Under the pieces are notes generated by a model. The model did not search any database and was not told where the DNA came from. It saw only the letters and a program-made list of their open reading frames with translations. Positions 46,346 through 59,541 of a stretch of DNA of 64,000 nt are shown in pieces. The DNA comes from Nilaparvata lugens (taxonomy: Eukaryota > Arthropoda > Insecta > Hemiptera > Delphacidae). The position numbers were made by a program, and so were the translations under genes. How positions within the stretch are numbered: the stretch's first letter is position 1; each line of letters begins with the position of its first letter. The stretch spans positions 54,116,379 through 54,180,378 of the forward strand of contig NC_052505.1 in assembly GCF_014356525.2 (NCBI RefSeq), in the 5' to 3' direction.

Positions 46346-47395
46346 ACAGTGTTTCTTTAGAGTACTAGTTTGAATATTGTTAAAAATGATGAGTGCCGAA
46401 CTTTTATTGTTCTTCTTATTAAGCTCAAAATTTAATTTCATATAATGACCGAGGCCCAAATTTAAATGCAGCAAGTTAGCAGGTTCCCAAAATGTGTAGA
46501 TTGGAATTGAATATATATTTTTTTTGTGAATCAATTGCTGAATCACTTTGTTCTGTTTGAAAATTCGACCTGTTACCTGACTCTTATTAATTCGTTCTAT
46601 TTACTTAGAGTTCAATAAACCTGGAGTTAAATTTTATTAGTATTTTTCATTGAAGTTCCTAACTCGTAGTTGCTAGCTGCTAGAATAGGTGACAATTAGT
46701 TAATGATGATAATCTGTGCATTTGAATGAACGAATCCACTAAAAGCTCCCAACCAATCAAGGATTCAAATACCGGTAGATGAATTGATAGCAGTAAACTT
46801 TAGCAAATATTATAGAAAAAAGGAAACAACCCCCCTCCGGTTTACATTGGTGGCCAGCGGTGGTATAGTCTGCAAGAATGACTATCAAACCACATTTATT
46901 CTTATATATTATTTTATATTTTGGAAGATTAACCAAATAGAGACAAAGATATCTCCGGTTACAGAATTATGTTAGGTGTGGTGTAGGGTTAAAAATACCT
47001 CCACCGGTTACAGCACTGACAACAAGAAAATTTTTGAATGATTTATGGTTGTGAATTTTTTCAAAATTAATTATCAACTATTCATTGAAATATAACAAAA
47101 CGTGCCACACACAACTCATGAACGTGGAAGATTTATCAGTTGATAGATTTTTGAGAGATAAAAGGAAGGTCTTCACCGAATTATATTGGAGAATTTATGT
47201 TGAGAGAATTTTTTATGAGGGATGAATTTAAGGTTATGTTTTTAGAAATTTTCAAACAACAAAGAGGGAAGTTTGTTAAATCACACTTATATTGCGAGCT
47301 AGTGAGAATAGAATATTGATACTCTTTTGTGATTTATGGGAAATAATATCTCTAAAAGACTGCTCAGTACAATTTGATGAAATTGAAAGAGTACA
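46346..47395. other. Unassigned DNA, copy B
   Basis: Counterpart of 17563-18611, with no gene seen. Confidence 0.4.
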
Positions 47396-47695
47396 ATAAA
47401 TAAATAAAATGTTCATTTCCCAGAAAAACTAAAACTACAACATCAATTACACAAAATATCAGATAAATTACAATATTACATACAATAGTTAGTAAAAAAA
47501 ATCTTTTATAATGTGTCCTATACTTGTTTAGTTTTCTGTGTGGAAATTGACCTACTCCACTAAGGCGTACCATGTTCTAGAGTAGGTTTTGTTAGTTTTT
47601 TGTGCATATTATTAATTAGTTAGTGTTTGGTAAGTCATTAGGCGGTTAGTTGTTATTTGAAATAATGTTTTCTATGTTCTGTCTCCCTTTGCTCA

Positions 47696-50600
47696 TCAAC
47701 CAATATTGTGTACTATTGTTTTGAACTTTCTAGGATGATTAATCTGTTTAAAGTTTGCAGGAAGTATATTATATAATTTTGGTGCTAAATGATTGAAATG
47801 TCTCTGGTATAGTACCTTCCTTGCAACACTGGTGATGAGAAGATTCCTGTATCTGGTGTTGTGGTTGTGGTTTCTGGTTTGAAATGTTGTTGGGTTCTTG
47901 TGTAATCTGCATAGTATCTCCTTGGAGTTAAGCTGTCTTGGATCCATCACGTCAAACTCATTGAATAGCTGGTCTGATGTATAGCGTGGAGGCTTCTGGT
48001 TGATGACCCTCATGATCAGCTTCTGTACCCTGAGGAGCGTTTCGATGTGCAAGAAGCTTGCACCTCCCCATCCCACAATCCCATACAGCATGAGGGACTG
48101 TGCTAGAGAGAAGTAGATAAATTAGATAACTCTTAGACATCCCTTGTCGACATGATCAGCTTCTGTACCCTGAGGAGCGTTTCGATGTGCAAGAAGCTTG
48201 CACCTCCCCATCCCACAATCCCATACAGCATGAGGGACTGTGCTAGAGAGAAGTAGATAAATTAGATAACTCTTAGACATCCCTTGTCGACTAGTGTCCT
48301 CAGAATCCTGAATCTGCAGATAGTCTTCCTCAGTCTCCCGCATAATTCATTGAGATGATGATCCCAGCGCAGAGAAGAGTCCATTGTAACTCCCAGGTAT
48401 TTCTGTGACTGTTTCCTGCGAACTGTATATGAAGAGTGTTATTCCGTTGATTCTTGATTACTATCTCATCTCCTGTTGGCTGTCCATGTTGAGTCGCCGA
48501 ATAGGTCAGAACGAAGGTTTTCTCATGGTTCAATGTTAGCAGATTTTCACTCAACCAGCGAGACACCCTCTGAAGTCCAGTGTCGGCTTCTCTCCAGGTC
48601 ATCTCCCAGGTCGGCTCAGAGAAAAGTAGAACAGTATCATCTGCAAAGGTGGTGATTGATCCATTAATTTCCATGTTGCATAATGGATTTATGTAGAGAA
48701 GGAAAAGAATTGGTCCTAGTACTGTTCCTTGTGGCACTCCAAACTTTACAGTCAGCTTGTTGCTTATACATCCATTGACTCTGACACATTGTCAGGTTTG
48801 ATAGGTAGCTCTTGAAAAAATTCCATGCTACTCCTCTTATTCCATAGTTATCAAGCCTTGAAAGAAGAATGTCATGTGACACCGTATCAAGAGCCTTCTT
48901 TTAATCTAAGAATACTGCTGATGGTTCCTCTTCAGTGTTCATTTTATCAGCAATCTGAGTGGTCACATAGTGGATAGCATCATTTGTACTGCGACTAGAT
49001 CTAGAACCATATTGGTTTGGCGATAGAAGATTATTTTTTTCAAGAAAGCTGATCAGTCTTGTTTTGATACACGTTTCAAAAATGTTTGATAATGTACTTA
49101 GTAATGATATGGGTCTGTAGCAATTCATATCTTTCTTATCTCCTGTTTTGAAGATTGGACAAATGACAGCTTCCTTATGACACTGTGGAAAAACACCTTC
49201 CTCGAAAATTCTGTTTGCAATATGTGTTAAAGGCTTGGTAAGTATAGTATTATTCTGTTTGAAAAATTCTGGTTTTAAATTATCGAGTCCAGGTGCACTA
49301 TTAGCTTTAAGACTATGAATGATTTTTATAATTTCGTCCTCACTGACAGGTGTAAAGAATAATGACCGGCAGACTATCTGATCAGCTGCCGCATGCTCAT
49401 CTGCGCCATTACAATCGCTATTTAGAATGTCCTGAGCCAGTTTTGATCCAATACTAATAAAAAATTCATTGAAAGAATTTGCCATATCTTCATCATCATC
49501 TCCCAATTTCAATTCTCTCCCTTCCAAGTTGATTTGGTGGATTTGTGTTCTTGGCTGTTGCACTTCAGTTATTTCTCTTATTACTTCCCATGTTTGCTTA
49601 GAGTTGCTGGAAGTTTCAAATCGCCTTGAAAAGTATTGTTTCTTCGCATTTTCTATGACAGTTGTTTGTAGAATTTCTGTACCTTCTGTAATACTCTCCA
49701 AGCTGTAGATTCGCTGTATTATTCTTGCTTTGTTTGTGTAATTTATCTCTCTTCCTTATTGATGTAATTAATCCATTTGTAATTTGTAATCCAAGGCTCA
49801 ATCTTTCTTTTTGTGTGCGATACTCTATTAATAACTTTACATTATTCTGTGTATTTCTTCAGTATTTCTATCATTTTCTTCAAAGCACTATCAGCGCATT
49901 CTTGCAGGTACACGGAATTCCAGGTATCATTTGTAGCTCATGAAAGTTTATTATAATCAATACTTTCATAGTAGGGTTTTCTTCTGTTGTGATTGTGTTC
50001 CACCGCATCATATTCAATTCCCAGAATAGTAGTTATAAAATGATCTGTAATACAATTTGGGAAAACTATAGGTATTATATCTTTTTTAAAGTTTATCAGA
50101 ATATGATCTATACATGAAGCGCTTTTATTTCGAATACGAGTTGCCTGCTTTATACAATGTAGGAATCCATATTCACTGAGTAGATTATCATAGTCTTCCA
50201 GTTGCCTGTGCTTATTTGGTTCTTTTGTGTTGATGTTCAAATCTACTAGAACGATGTGAAAATACTTTCCATTATCATCCAAAATCTGCCTCAGATCAAT
50301 GAGAAATTCTGTCCAAGTGTGATGGAGATCTATATAACGCTGTTATAACAAAAGTATCTTTCCCAATTTCTAAATGCATATTCAGACAGTTGGCTTGCCT
50401 AACTGCAATTTCTTTTATTTCGACAAAATAGTCGGATTTGACATAAATTATTACTCCATCATTCTGTAGAATAATGTTTTCTTTTTTGTGGCAGGTATAA
50501 TTATTAATTGATTTCAAGGAAACACCACCAGCAATCCAGCATTCCGTTAAGACTATCACGTCGAAGTCCAAGTTCAGGTCTTCCAGTTGAATAAGAAATT

Positions 50601-50745
50601 CTTCAAAGTTTTTATTGTAGCTTCTGATGTTGAAATTGATGATTTTAAAGTTGAAAGGTTGGATTGTATTGTTGACATCTTGTGAATTTGGAATCGAAAA
50701 GTCTTCAATGTCTAATAAATCCAAATCCTCCATCAAATCAGCCAT
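47696..50745 (-). pseudogene. LINE ORF3: endonuclease and reverse transcriptase, copy B
   Basis: Same domain order as copy A, AUG at 50745. The C-terminal 131 codons are in one frame here (47696-48091), supporting an error or recent change in copy A. A 140-bp unit of the C-terminal region is present twice in tandem (48011-48150, 48151-48290), which disrupts the frame only in this copy. Confidence 0.85.
48011..48290. repeat. 140-bp tandem duplication specific to block B
   Basis: Two adjacent units starting CATGATCAGCTTCTG and ending CCCTTGTCGA. Block A has one (19239-19378). The units look identical, so the event is recent or an assembly artefact. Confidence 0.9.
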
Positions 50746-52662
50746 TTTTGTTTCTGTGTTTATAATTATTTGTGTGCCAATTGTAGATATCCTTGTCCTC
50801 AACTGATTGTATTTTTTGAGTTAATGACGGCATGAGATCTTGCTCTCCAACTGTTAAATATCTGAATGAGTTGGTATGCCTACTAAGTGCTACTATTATG
50901 TGCTGGATGCGATTGTAAATCTTGAGTGGTTTAGTGTTTTTCCTCACTAGATGTTATCTCTAAACGTTGAACCCTGAGCTTCATGTATAGTTAGTATTGT
51001 TAATGAGCCAGCGGGAGCCTTGTTTTTGACAGCTTCCAGTACCATTTGTTTTTCTGATTGCGTGAATATGAGGATCAAAGTTTGTGGTTGTAGGTTGTGA
51101 GGTTCTCCGTTAGTTATTGTTGGTTCAATTGATCGAATAATTTTATTTGTAGTGCAGATATCATTGTAGTAGTTAGACAACAGACAGCACACATCCATTG
51201 GACACCTGTTGGTCACTGATTGGTAGGAATCCGGATCCGCGAAAACAGAAATATTTTTCCAGACTGCTGGTAAACCACTTCTCTCGATGTAAGATATTTG
51301 TTTTGAGTCTCCAACCAGTACTATCTCGTCTGCGCCTGTCAGCTCAGAGACGAATCCCACGAAGCCGGCGTGCATAAGGACAGCTTCATCGATGAATACG
51401 CGCTTATATTTTTTGTGGCAGCCATTAATAAGAAACGACGTCACGGTTCTGTAATTTGAATTGATGATCGAGTTGAATTCATTTCCGTGTTTCTCCTGTA
51501 TAGTTGATCTTATTCCTTTGATTGCGGCTCTTGTTTGAGTTAGTATGAGGTCTTCCATTGGTCGATGTTTATCAACAATTAGATGTGTTTTTCCGCTCCC
51601 TGGAACTCCATCAATCCATCCGATTCTCGGTATCTTGCATCGAGATATATAATTTTCGAAACAGCATTCAACAGTTCCTCATTAAGCATCACTTGAGTGT
51701 CTCGACTAACCATAATATATTTTTCATTGGTTCTAAATCTGCGAGAACTGTTGTCAAATGATATGTAAGCTCCGCCTCCCTCCATACTGAGTCCCATTCT
51801 ATATTTTGAAGTAGTTGGTAGAAGGATCATTTTCAATTCATTATCGTAAACATTCATACTCCTCAATTCAATTTCTCTGAAGACCGACGATGAAGCATGA
51901 AGATTTTCGGTTCGAAGTGTTAAAAGAGCTTCTTTGAAAATATCTGCGTTTATTTTATCATATTGCTGTAAAAGATTTTTCAATTGAATCATGCAATTTA
52001 GAAAGTTATGATGCTTGCTCTCTTCTGGTAGATAACCTCTTGGCATACTTTTTCTTCTGGCCGATCTGGTTCTGGAATATTGAGAAAATTCATGCTGTTA
52101 GTGCCCCTATGATAAAATATATATTTCAAATGATCAGTTGATAAGATAAAACTGAGTAAATCAATTGAGGATAAATCTGCTAGCTGGCTGAATTCATCTA
52201 TGCCTACGACAAGTGGATAATTCATTGATGCCTTTTAAATTTCTTCTAGAGCATTATAATCATTTACGGGCAACAAGTAATTCCGAATTAATTGTTTACT
52301 GTCAGGCGTGTTGACTGTTTTCAGTAAGATCGCCGAGCATTTATTTTGTAGACTAATTGGCTCAAGGCTACACCACTCCTCTAGCGTCAGCGATTTTGAC
52401 TCTAGTACGTGCGAGAATCCATCTGAGACTCGAATCTTATTTTCTCCTACGTAAGCAAACGCTAAATTAATATCGGAATATTCAACGTAATTCTGAATTA
52501 ATGATACTCTACTTTTTACGTTTGTTTATGTACATGTAGCTTATTTATATTTTTTAGAGATTTTTCAATAGTCGACGGCTCTCTTTTATTGATACTAGGC
52601 TTAATTAGAGTTTCATTTTTCAATATCCTATTTTTCATTTTTTTACTGGCATTACGCGTCAT
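50738..52662 (-). pseudogene. LINE ORF2: viral-type SF1 helicase, copy B
   Basis: As copy A, with AUG at 52662 overlapping the ORF1 stop and the terminal TGA at 50738-50740 overlapping the ORF3 AUG. Two additional one-base losses split the frame: one in an A run just upstream of Walker A (near 51652), and one in a G run near 52043. Copy A is intact at both sites, so all helicase motifs are still legible. The frame change near motif V and the stop upstream of the core are shared with copy A. Confidence 0.82.
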
Positions 52663-53904
52663 TGGCTTTATGATTAGCTGGCTTATTATTCTTTTTATTA
52701 TTCTTATCAACACAAGTTGGAATTTCCTTTTCGGAAGGGCAGTTTTAGAGTTATGTCCTATAACTGAACAGTGCCCGCAGACATCCTGTTCTTTTTTACA
52801 ATGCTTCATCACGTGATTGAACCCATGGCACCGGAAGCATCTCTGAGCTACAGTATAGTCGCTGGCTTTGCAGCATGTAAAGTCGATAAACAGCTTTACC
52901 TTGTTAATTATTAGCTTCCTTATTTCTTGATCGCATTCAAACACCCAATGAACGGTATCTTTATCTCTTGGGCCTAACTTGAATGATGGGACGCAGCCTT
53001 TGACAAAGTTTTCTTTTTGGATTCCAGAGTTATAGAAATTCTTTTCATAGATGATCTCTGACAGCTCCTCTTTATTTACATCTGATGGGACATCGTACAA
53101 GATTATCCTTGGCTTCTTGTTTGCAGGCTCCGTGATTTTTATCCCTCCTTTTTGTAAGCTTTTGTTTGTTAGTATTTTTTTCTTATCATTCAATGTATCC
53201 AGAACAATAAGAAGACCGCCGCCTCGAACATTAACAGTTTTCTTTACTCTTATATTTTTTTTCTTTGGAATGTTTTCCTTCAGACTTTTCCTTATTTTTT
53301 CACTACTCTGCTTCTCATTATCTCCTACCAATTCCAATTTGTTGGTTATAGAAGAAGTACATGCTCTTCAAGTTGGATTCTTCTTACGTTTCCTATTTTT
53401 TCTGCTGTTGATGCCATCTTCAGCAAAACTGGGTGGTTTATCACTGATTTCCTGCATTTTTTTATTTAAGCTGACTATTGTTTCTTGTAACTTTGGCGCA
53501 CCTGAATTGAGATTTTCTGTCAACTGACTGATAGTAATAGCCCTTGTTTCGATTCTAACGACAGATTCCGTTGTTTCAACTAACATCTCTGAAAATCTTT
53601 CATAATCTACTCATAAAAGTTTCTTTCTCTCATATTCAACTGCAGCCCATTTTTTAAAATCCAAGAGTTTATTATATAGTTCCTCAATATCCTATTTGAA
53701 TTCATTGGCCATAACTTCACTTATGATATTCATATTATCATCTTTTTGCAGCTCCACCTCCTGGTTCTGTTTCTGCTCCAAAGGGCTGATGGTAACGTTT
53801 TGTTGAAATGCCTCTCCTTCTTCTTTCTTCTCCTCTTCTTCGTATTCTGGAATCACTCCATATGGTGGTTTTTTGGTGATTGCATTTGTTGAAAAGACAC
53901 CACA
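52652..53904 (-). pseudogene. LINE ORF1: zinc-knuckle protein, copy B
   Basis: As copy A, but a T is missing near 52745. The second CCHC knuckle is cut, and the frame runs on into the Lys-rich start of ORF2, giving one 273-codon stretch. The first knuckle (CFRCHGFNHVMKHC) is intact. The two upstream in-frame stops are shared with copy A. Confidence 0.78.
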
Positions 53905-54042
53905 CTATGATGTTGATGTTACTACACTATATAGCTGATGTTAAACTAACACTATTCTATTGACCTACTTTTCACTGTTATTGAAAGCCACTCTACTCAC
54001 TAATTTAGATGTTTACTGTACGACTGCTCGACTACGACTCTC

Positions 54043-54055
54043 AATATATATATAT

Positions 54056-54120
<65 letters not shown>
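54043..54120. repeat. (TA)n microsatellite, copy B
   Basis: Same position as in block A, with a different length and interruption pattern. Confidence 0.9.
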
Positions 54121-54125
<5 letters not shown>

Positions 54126-55721
54126 GGTGATTAATAATTATGGTAAAATATTTTAATACGTGATAGTAGAGGTGAAAATAAGAAAAAAAGTTCATATAAA
54201 CATATATCCATAAACGCTTCATTAGCTATACAGGGTGAAAGATTTCGCCCGGAATTCAGTTCCTCTGGTGAAATACACCGATGCTGAATTGTTTGGGGAC
54301 TAGTTTATGAAAAACCTATGCTGGATTCATATGGAAAAATATCTGAAAAATTGAATAAAACTAGTCTGGAAGCTGTAGTGTGAGTAGTTTTTGAGAAAAA
54401 AGTTGAAATATACGTAAAACATGGGAATCACTCCAATAACATGCACAATATAGGCGTTAAAACCAGCTGTTCCTATATAACTAGTAGTTCTGTGAACAGT
54501 GGACCCCACGCAGTATTCTCATCCACAAGTACCTGATTGAAACTAAAGACCTTATGGAAATACAGCAATAGACTGGCTTCTCCACACATCTGTGTAATCA
54601 CTTGTCAGCTGATTTATGATGAATAATTCTATAGATTGATTTTTACTCTAATATTGGCGTATGAAGGAGGCTCCTTTTTCTTTTTTATTATCCTTGAAAT
54701 GCAAAATTTCCAAAAACCTTGTATATACGTCGACGCGCAATTAAAAAAGGAGCATAACTGTCAAATTTCATGAAAATCTATTACCGCGTTTCGCCGTAAA
54801 TTATATATAATTAAATATATTTAAATTATTAAATATTATATATTAATTAAACATATAAACATTTAAACATTCAAACATTCAAACATTAAGAGAAATGCCA
54901 AACCGTCGACTTGAATATTAGACCTCACTTCGCTCGGTCAACAAGAAATACAAATATTTATGGAACAGTTTCAACTTATTAGTGAAAAATTACTTACAAA
55001 TAACATGTAGGCCTAACAATATTGTTTTGCATTGCTATTTTGGGTTTACATTAACATTGTACAGTAAACTCACTGCAAAACAAGTGTTATTTACTCATAA
55101 ATTGTTGTGAACGCTTTCACGTATTGTAAGTTACTGATAATCTACATAACAATAAAAACCAAAAGCCAATACCAAATCCACATAATGCTAAATGTGGTAC
55201 CAGAGTGCAGGACGTAAATCTTGGACTTTAAGGCTTCAACTTGAGATGTCACTTGAATTTATATGAAATACACTAAAAACAGGAAAAGTGACCAACTCTT
55301 ATTTTGGGAGAAAGAAAATTGTCTAGCCAGAGAACTATTTTTCTAGAATCTCTGTGTTTTTTTTTCAATATATACATCGCACTCACATTGTTCTCTATAT
55401 TGCATTATTTTCTACTTAAGGCTGTGCAGAGGCTAAAAATGAACTTTCTACTCGTGATATTTTTCAAAGTTTTTCAATTCGTATATCATCAAGTTATCAT
55501 TTTTTTTCAAACGATACATTGCTATCCAGTCTAGGGACTAATAAGCAACTTTTTTCTGTCCTATAATACTAATGAATACTTCATACAAGAGAATCCTCCA
55601 TAGGGTCTCCTATTCAAATTCTAATATTATTAGTACACTGCTTATGACTGTACTACACAGGTGAATTTCACTCATTTCCACTGCTCTGCTTTTCACTGGA
55701 CACAAGACACTTGAATCAGCA
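54121..55721. repeat. Dispersed-repeat-like region, copy B
   Basis: Counterpart of 25207-26814: paired ACAGGGTGA motifs, a CACTTCGCTCGGTCAA edge, and the terminal-repeat-like block at about 55412-55507. No gene. Confidence 0.4.
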
Positions 55722-57115
55722 CTAGACCAGTTCAAATGGCTTCTTCCTTTTCAGCCTCCTCACCAATCCTTCATTTTCCAGCAGCTGGATTGCTTCAATG
55801 TTGTCGTGTTGGTGGAGTCGGGCCTCGTGTTTCTCTGCATGCCTCTGGATTTCGCTGCATACCAGGTCGACTTGCAGGTCTCTGTGAAGGTCGCTGTTTC
55901 TGACGTACCAAGGAGCATCAGCAATGTTTCTCAGCACCTTGTTTTGGAAGCATTGTATGACTTTGATATTACTGTCTTTGGTACACCCCCAAAGTTGAAT
56001 ACCATACGTTCATACTGGCTTTAGAATCTGCTTATACAGGAGTACTTTGCTTGGAATTGACAGGATGGAGTTCCTTTCAATCAGCCACCAGAGTCTCTTG
56101 TATTTTATTTCCAGCTCTTCTCTCTTCTTCTTAACAAGGACCTTCCAGCGAAGCTTTGCATCTAAAGTGATACCTAGGTACCTGACATCATTGGAAAATG
56201 ATACTATTTGATTGTTAATGGTTATTGGTATGGGTTGAGCCCTCTTGTTGGTGAAATTGATATGAACTGATTTAGCTTCATTGGGTTCAATCTCCCATTT
56301 TGTTGTCCAGTCTTCAATTTTTCCAAAAGATCTTTGAAGTTTTGCTGTGGCATTTTCAATCTTGTCATCGTCAGCAAATGTTGCTATTGTATCATTCTCG
56401 AGTCATGGTAGATCACTTGTAAACAGAAGATAGAGAATTGGCCCCAAAACACTCTCTTGTGGTACTCCTGCTTTCATTTCTCCTAGTCCAGAATAAGAAT
56501 CTTCATGGTTCACTCTGAAGTATCGTCCAGTTAAATATGAATGTAAAATGTCTGTGAATTGCTTTGGAAGTAACTCTTTCAACTTATCGATTAGTCCTTT
56601 ATGCCAGACTCTATCAAAAGCTTGACCCACATCCAGAAATGCTGCAGAACAAACTGTTTTCTCTTCAACGATCTTTCTATTATATTTACAATCCTGTGTA
56701 CCTGATCAATATTGTTGAATGTTTTTTCCTGAAGCGAAATTTATGATCTGGTGTCAATTTTTTCCTTTCAATAATCGAAGTCAGCCTTTTAAACAATATT
56801 CTTTCCAAAAGTTTTGACATTACTGGAAGCAAAGATATTGGCCGGTATGATGAGATGTTGTGAGGCTCTTTTCCAGGTTTTGGGATCATTACCACCTCAG
56901 CTACCTCCCACATGCAAGGAACATATTTGAGTCTAAAAACGGCATTTATAATGTTAGTTGATTTCACTATAGCTTTCCTTGGTAAATTCTTCAATACTAC
57001 TCCTTTTATTAAATCAAATCCTTGTGCTTTTTTGTATTAATTTTTTTTATTTCTTTCTCCAGTGTAACATGTTGTGATGAATCTTTCAAATAGATCTCAT
57101 GAAAAGAGAGAAAAA
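55722..57115 (-). pseudogene. Jockey-type LINE RT, palm to C-terminus, copy B
   Basis: Unlike block A, this copy keeps the RT palm: VTLEKEIKKI, VAEVVMIPKPGKEP, SSYRPISLLPVMSKLLE, a region matching AFDRVWH, QESVLGPILYLLF and a FADD box near 56370-56382, followed by the shared C-terminal part. Frame changes near 56700, 56640 and 56400 and the TGA in ILKPV-stop-TYG make it inactive. It supplies the piece missing from block A at 27334/27335. Confidence 0.82.
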
Positions 57116-59541
57116 TTGTGATTACCTTTTAAAACGAAAGAATTTGCTAAAGGACAGTTAGCGACCGAGCGATAAAGCTTACTTATCAGTAACTGTATAT
57201 TTGATAAGAGTACCGTTCTGTACTGAATATTTTTCTAGGAAAATTATTCAATAAAATTATAATTATTTTGCAAATAAAGCACAAATTATTTATGAATCGC
57301 TCACTGATTTTGAGGTTACACTTTGTTTACTATCGATCAGATGTTTTTAAAACAGTTCGAACGCAGCTGACTGATTCAAAGTATTGTCAAATGTCACGCT
57401 GGCTTCACGTAAGATATAATACCATCTCTAAAAATTAAAACTATCCATAAAGGATCAAGAATTTCAAATAAAAAAATAAAATGTATGTGTTATCGTTGAA
57501 ATTATTTATTATTTAAGAAATTATATTATATGTCAGGTCTTATTGTAACTAAATGGGTCATAGCATGAAATTATATATTGATAAAATGGCAGAAATAATT
57601 ATAACAATCTCAAACCTAATAAAAATTGTATAAGAATATTAATTTATTAATGATTTAATTCAACTGAACCACATGGTAATTAAATCTCTTTGGCAGGTCT
57701 AAGCCAATCACAGTGCATAGAAATAGCACCAGGAAGGTGATCGTTTGAAAGCAACACATGTTAATCTATTATCAGACAACAACCCTGCCTTATCAGTTAC
57801 ACTAGCACATGTACATTGTATGAGAGGAACTATGTCCAGAAGATTAAGCAATTTTAAGAATTACATAAATTAAATTATTATTGTAATTAAAGGAATTGTA
57901 TTCTACTGCTTGCCACTGACGTCATGTTTACGTCACAAGCGTTCTACCAATGGCAAATTTTTATGCAAATTATTACATCGAGATTCTGAGAAGCAAGGTC
58001 TAGCCTAGAAGCTTAGAGAAAAGACAGCTCTTCCCTTTTGAAATCCTCACCGTGCAGATCTCTTTTTATAGTTACAAAAGACCTATTTGTGAAAATTTCT
58101 TGTTCGATTTTAAATGTTCTATTTGTGAGCCGATATTTTAGGCCAATCTATTTGTTATTTGTAAATTTCTGTTTTCATCAATCAATAAATTTAAAAGTTT
58201 AAAGTAAATTATCCCTTAATTAATTCGGTGAAGGAGATATTTAAATTAAAATTCCCCACGTGCTGAAACCGAAGCCTGGATTGCCGCTGATCAAACGATT
58301 TTTGATCTAAAGAAGAAAACCACGACCGCCAAGGAAATTCACGTGAGTTATAAGCTTTAAAAGGGGCCCCAATCTACGCTTCGAAAATATTTCAGTGCAG
58401 AAAAACATAAATTTTTTCTTCGTTAAATTATTGGCCACGCCGACAAGCGCTTTTAGTTATTAAGAGCCTAAAATTTATTCATCTTTAATTTCTAAGAATT
58501 TGTAGTTGATTAACTATCCTCCGCTGCCTGAACCACGACCCCGAGCAACTTTAAAATATATTTTGTAATTCATTTTTTTTTCACTATTTTTTCAAAACTG
58601 TTCAATTTTATCAATTGTAAATTCTGTTGAATCACGCATGGTATCATGCAAGCACAAGAAAATTTTTAACTATTCTATTAATGCTAAATTATTATCAACC
58701 TGTAAATCAAATTCTGAATCTGCACTGTATGATTACATATTTTATTATAATATATTTCAGTTTTGTTAATTCGCTTTCTGAGTTCGATTATTTCTTAAGC
58801 CTGTCAATTGTTGTGTCTGATACGTTCTATATCATCAAGAACCGATCGAATATGATCATTAGAATAATTGAATCAAGCTGGATATTGGAACAGGTCTAAG
58901 TGGATGTAGCGAGTGGGGTCAGATCGAGATATTTATTCTTTGTCCTTACCTGCTCATACATCAGCTTTTATCTGTTACCTACCTCGACTTTGGAGCGAAT
59001 GCATCAATTGTACAGCAGAGGCAGCCATAGATCATATAAATTCCTACAATAGAGCTTAAAACCCGACAAGACTCTGTTCTCGAAATATATTCTGAACGAT
59101 ATTTGGTTCAAATACCGTATTTTTAATCCTTCAGAACTTATTAGAGACGCAGTCCCGTAAATTAGCTACATCGGGATTTTTGCTCGACCTGTATGATTTT
59201 GTATGCTCATTCTTCACAGGTAATAATTTTAAGGTATCCGTATCAGTGTTTAGCGTCCGCTACACTACTTATAAAAATTCATCATTATACAATCTGTCAT
59301 TAGAAGAATCAAGGGTGAGCGAGCGTTTAGGCCTCCCGCGATTCCGACAATTGTATGAATCTTGTAGTGAATCAATCGGTCTGGTGTTCACTCAGCGTCC
59401 ACACACGCATTGCAAAATTTATAGCCTCTACACCATTGACTCAGTACAAGATTCACCCTACATGTGTGAAGCCGTTAAAAAACGCACCACATGATTTGCC
59501 GGCCCAACGTGAGGCATTTAAATACAGCATTACATCACCCT
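57116..59541. mobile_element. Insertion splitting the Jockey-type LINE, copy B
   Basis: Full version (~2.4 kb) of the insertion seen in block A, including its left part, which is deleted there. 57180-57500 is related to 13060-13400. 58774-59247 is the unnamed repeat in plus orientation. The middle is unassigned. Confidence 0.5.
59180..59494 (+). other. 104-codon ORF in the unnamed repeat, copy B
   Basis: Starts within the LLDLYDFV block conserved with the minus-strand copies and continues 70 codons further (SERLGLPRFRQLYESC and onward). Two single-base differences break it in block A. It is not recognised. It may be the end of the protein once encoded by this repeat. Confidence 0.3.

Larger units (their letters stand above)
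47396..54042 (-). mobile_element. Three-ORF LINE carrying an SF1 helicase, copy B
   Basis: Second copy of the element at 18612-25136, with the same (TA)n at its 5' end and a shorter (TTTA)n tail. It differs by a 140-bp tandem duplication near the 3' end and by several single-base indels. Confidence 0.88.
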
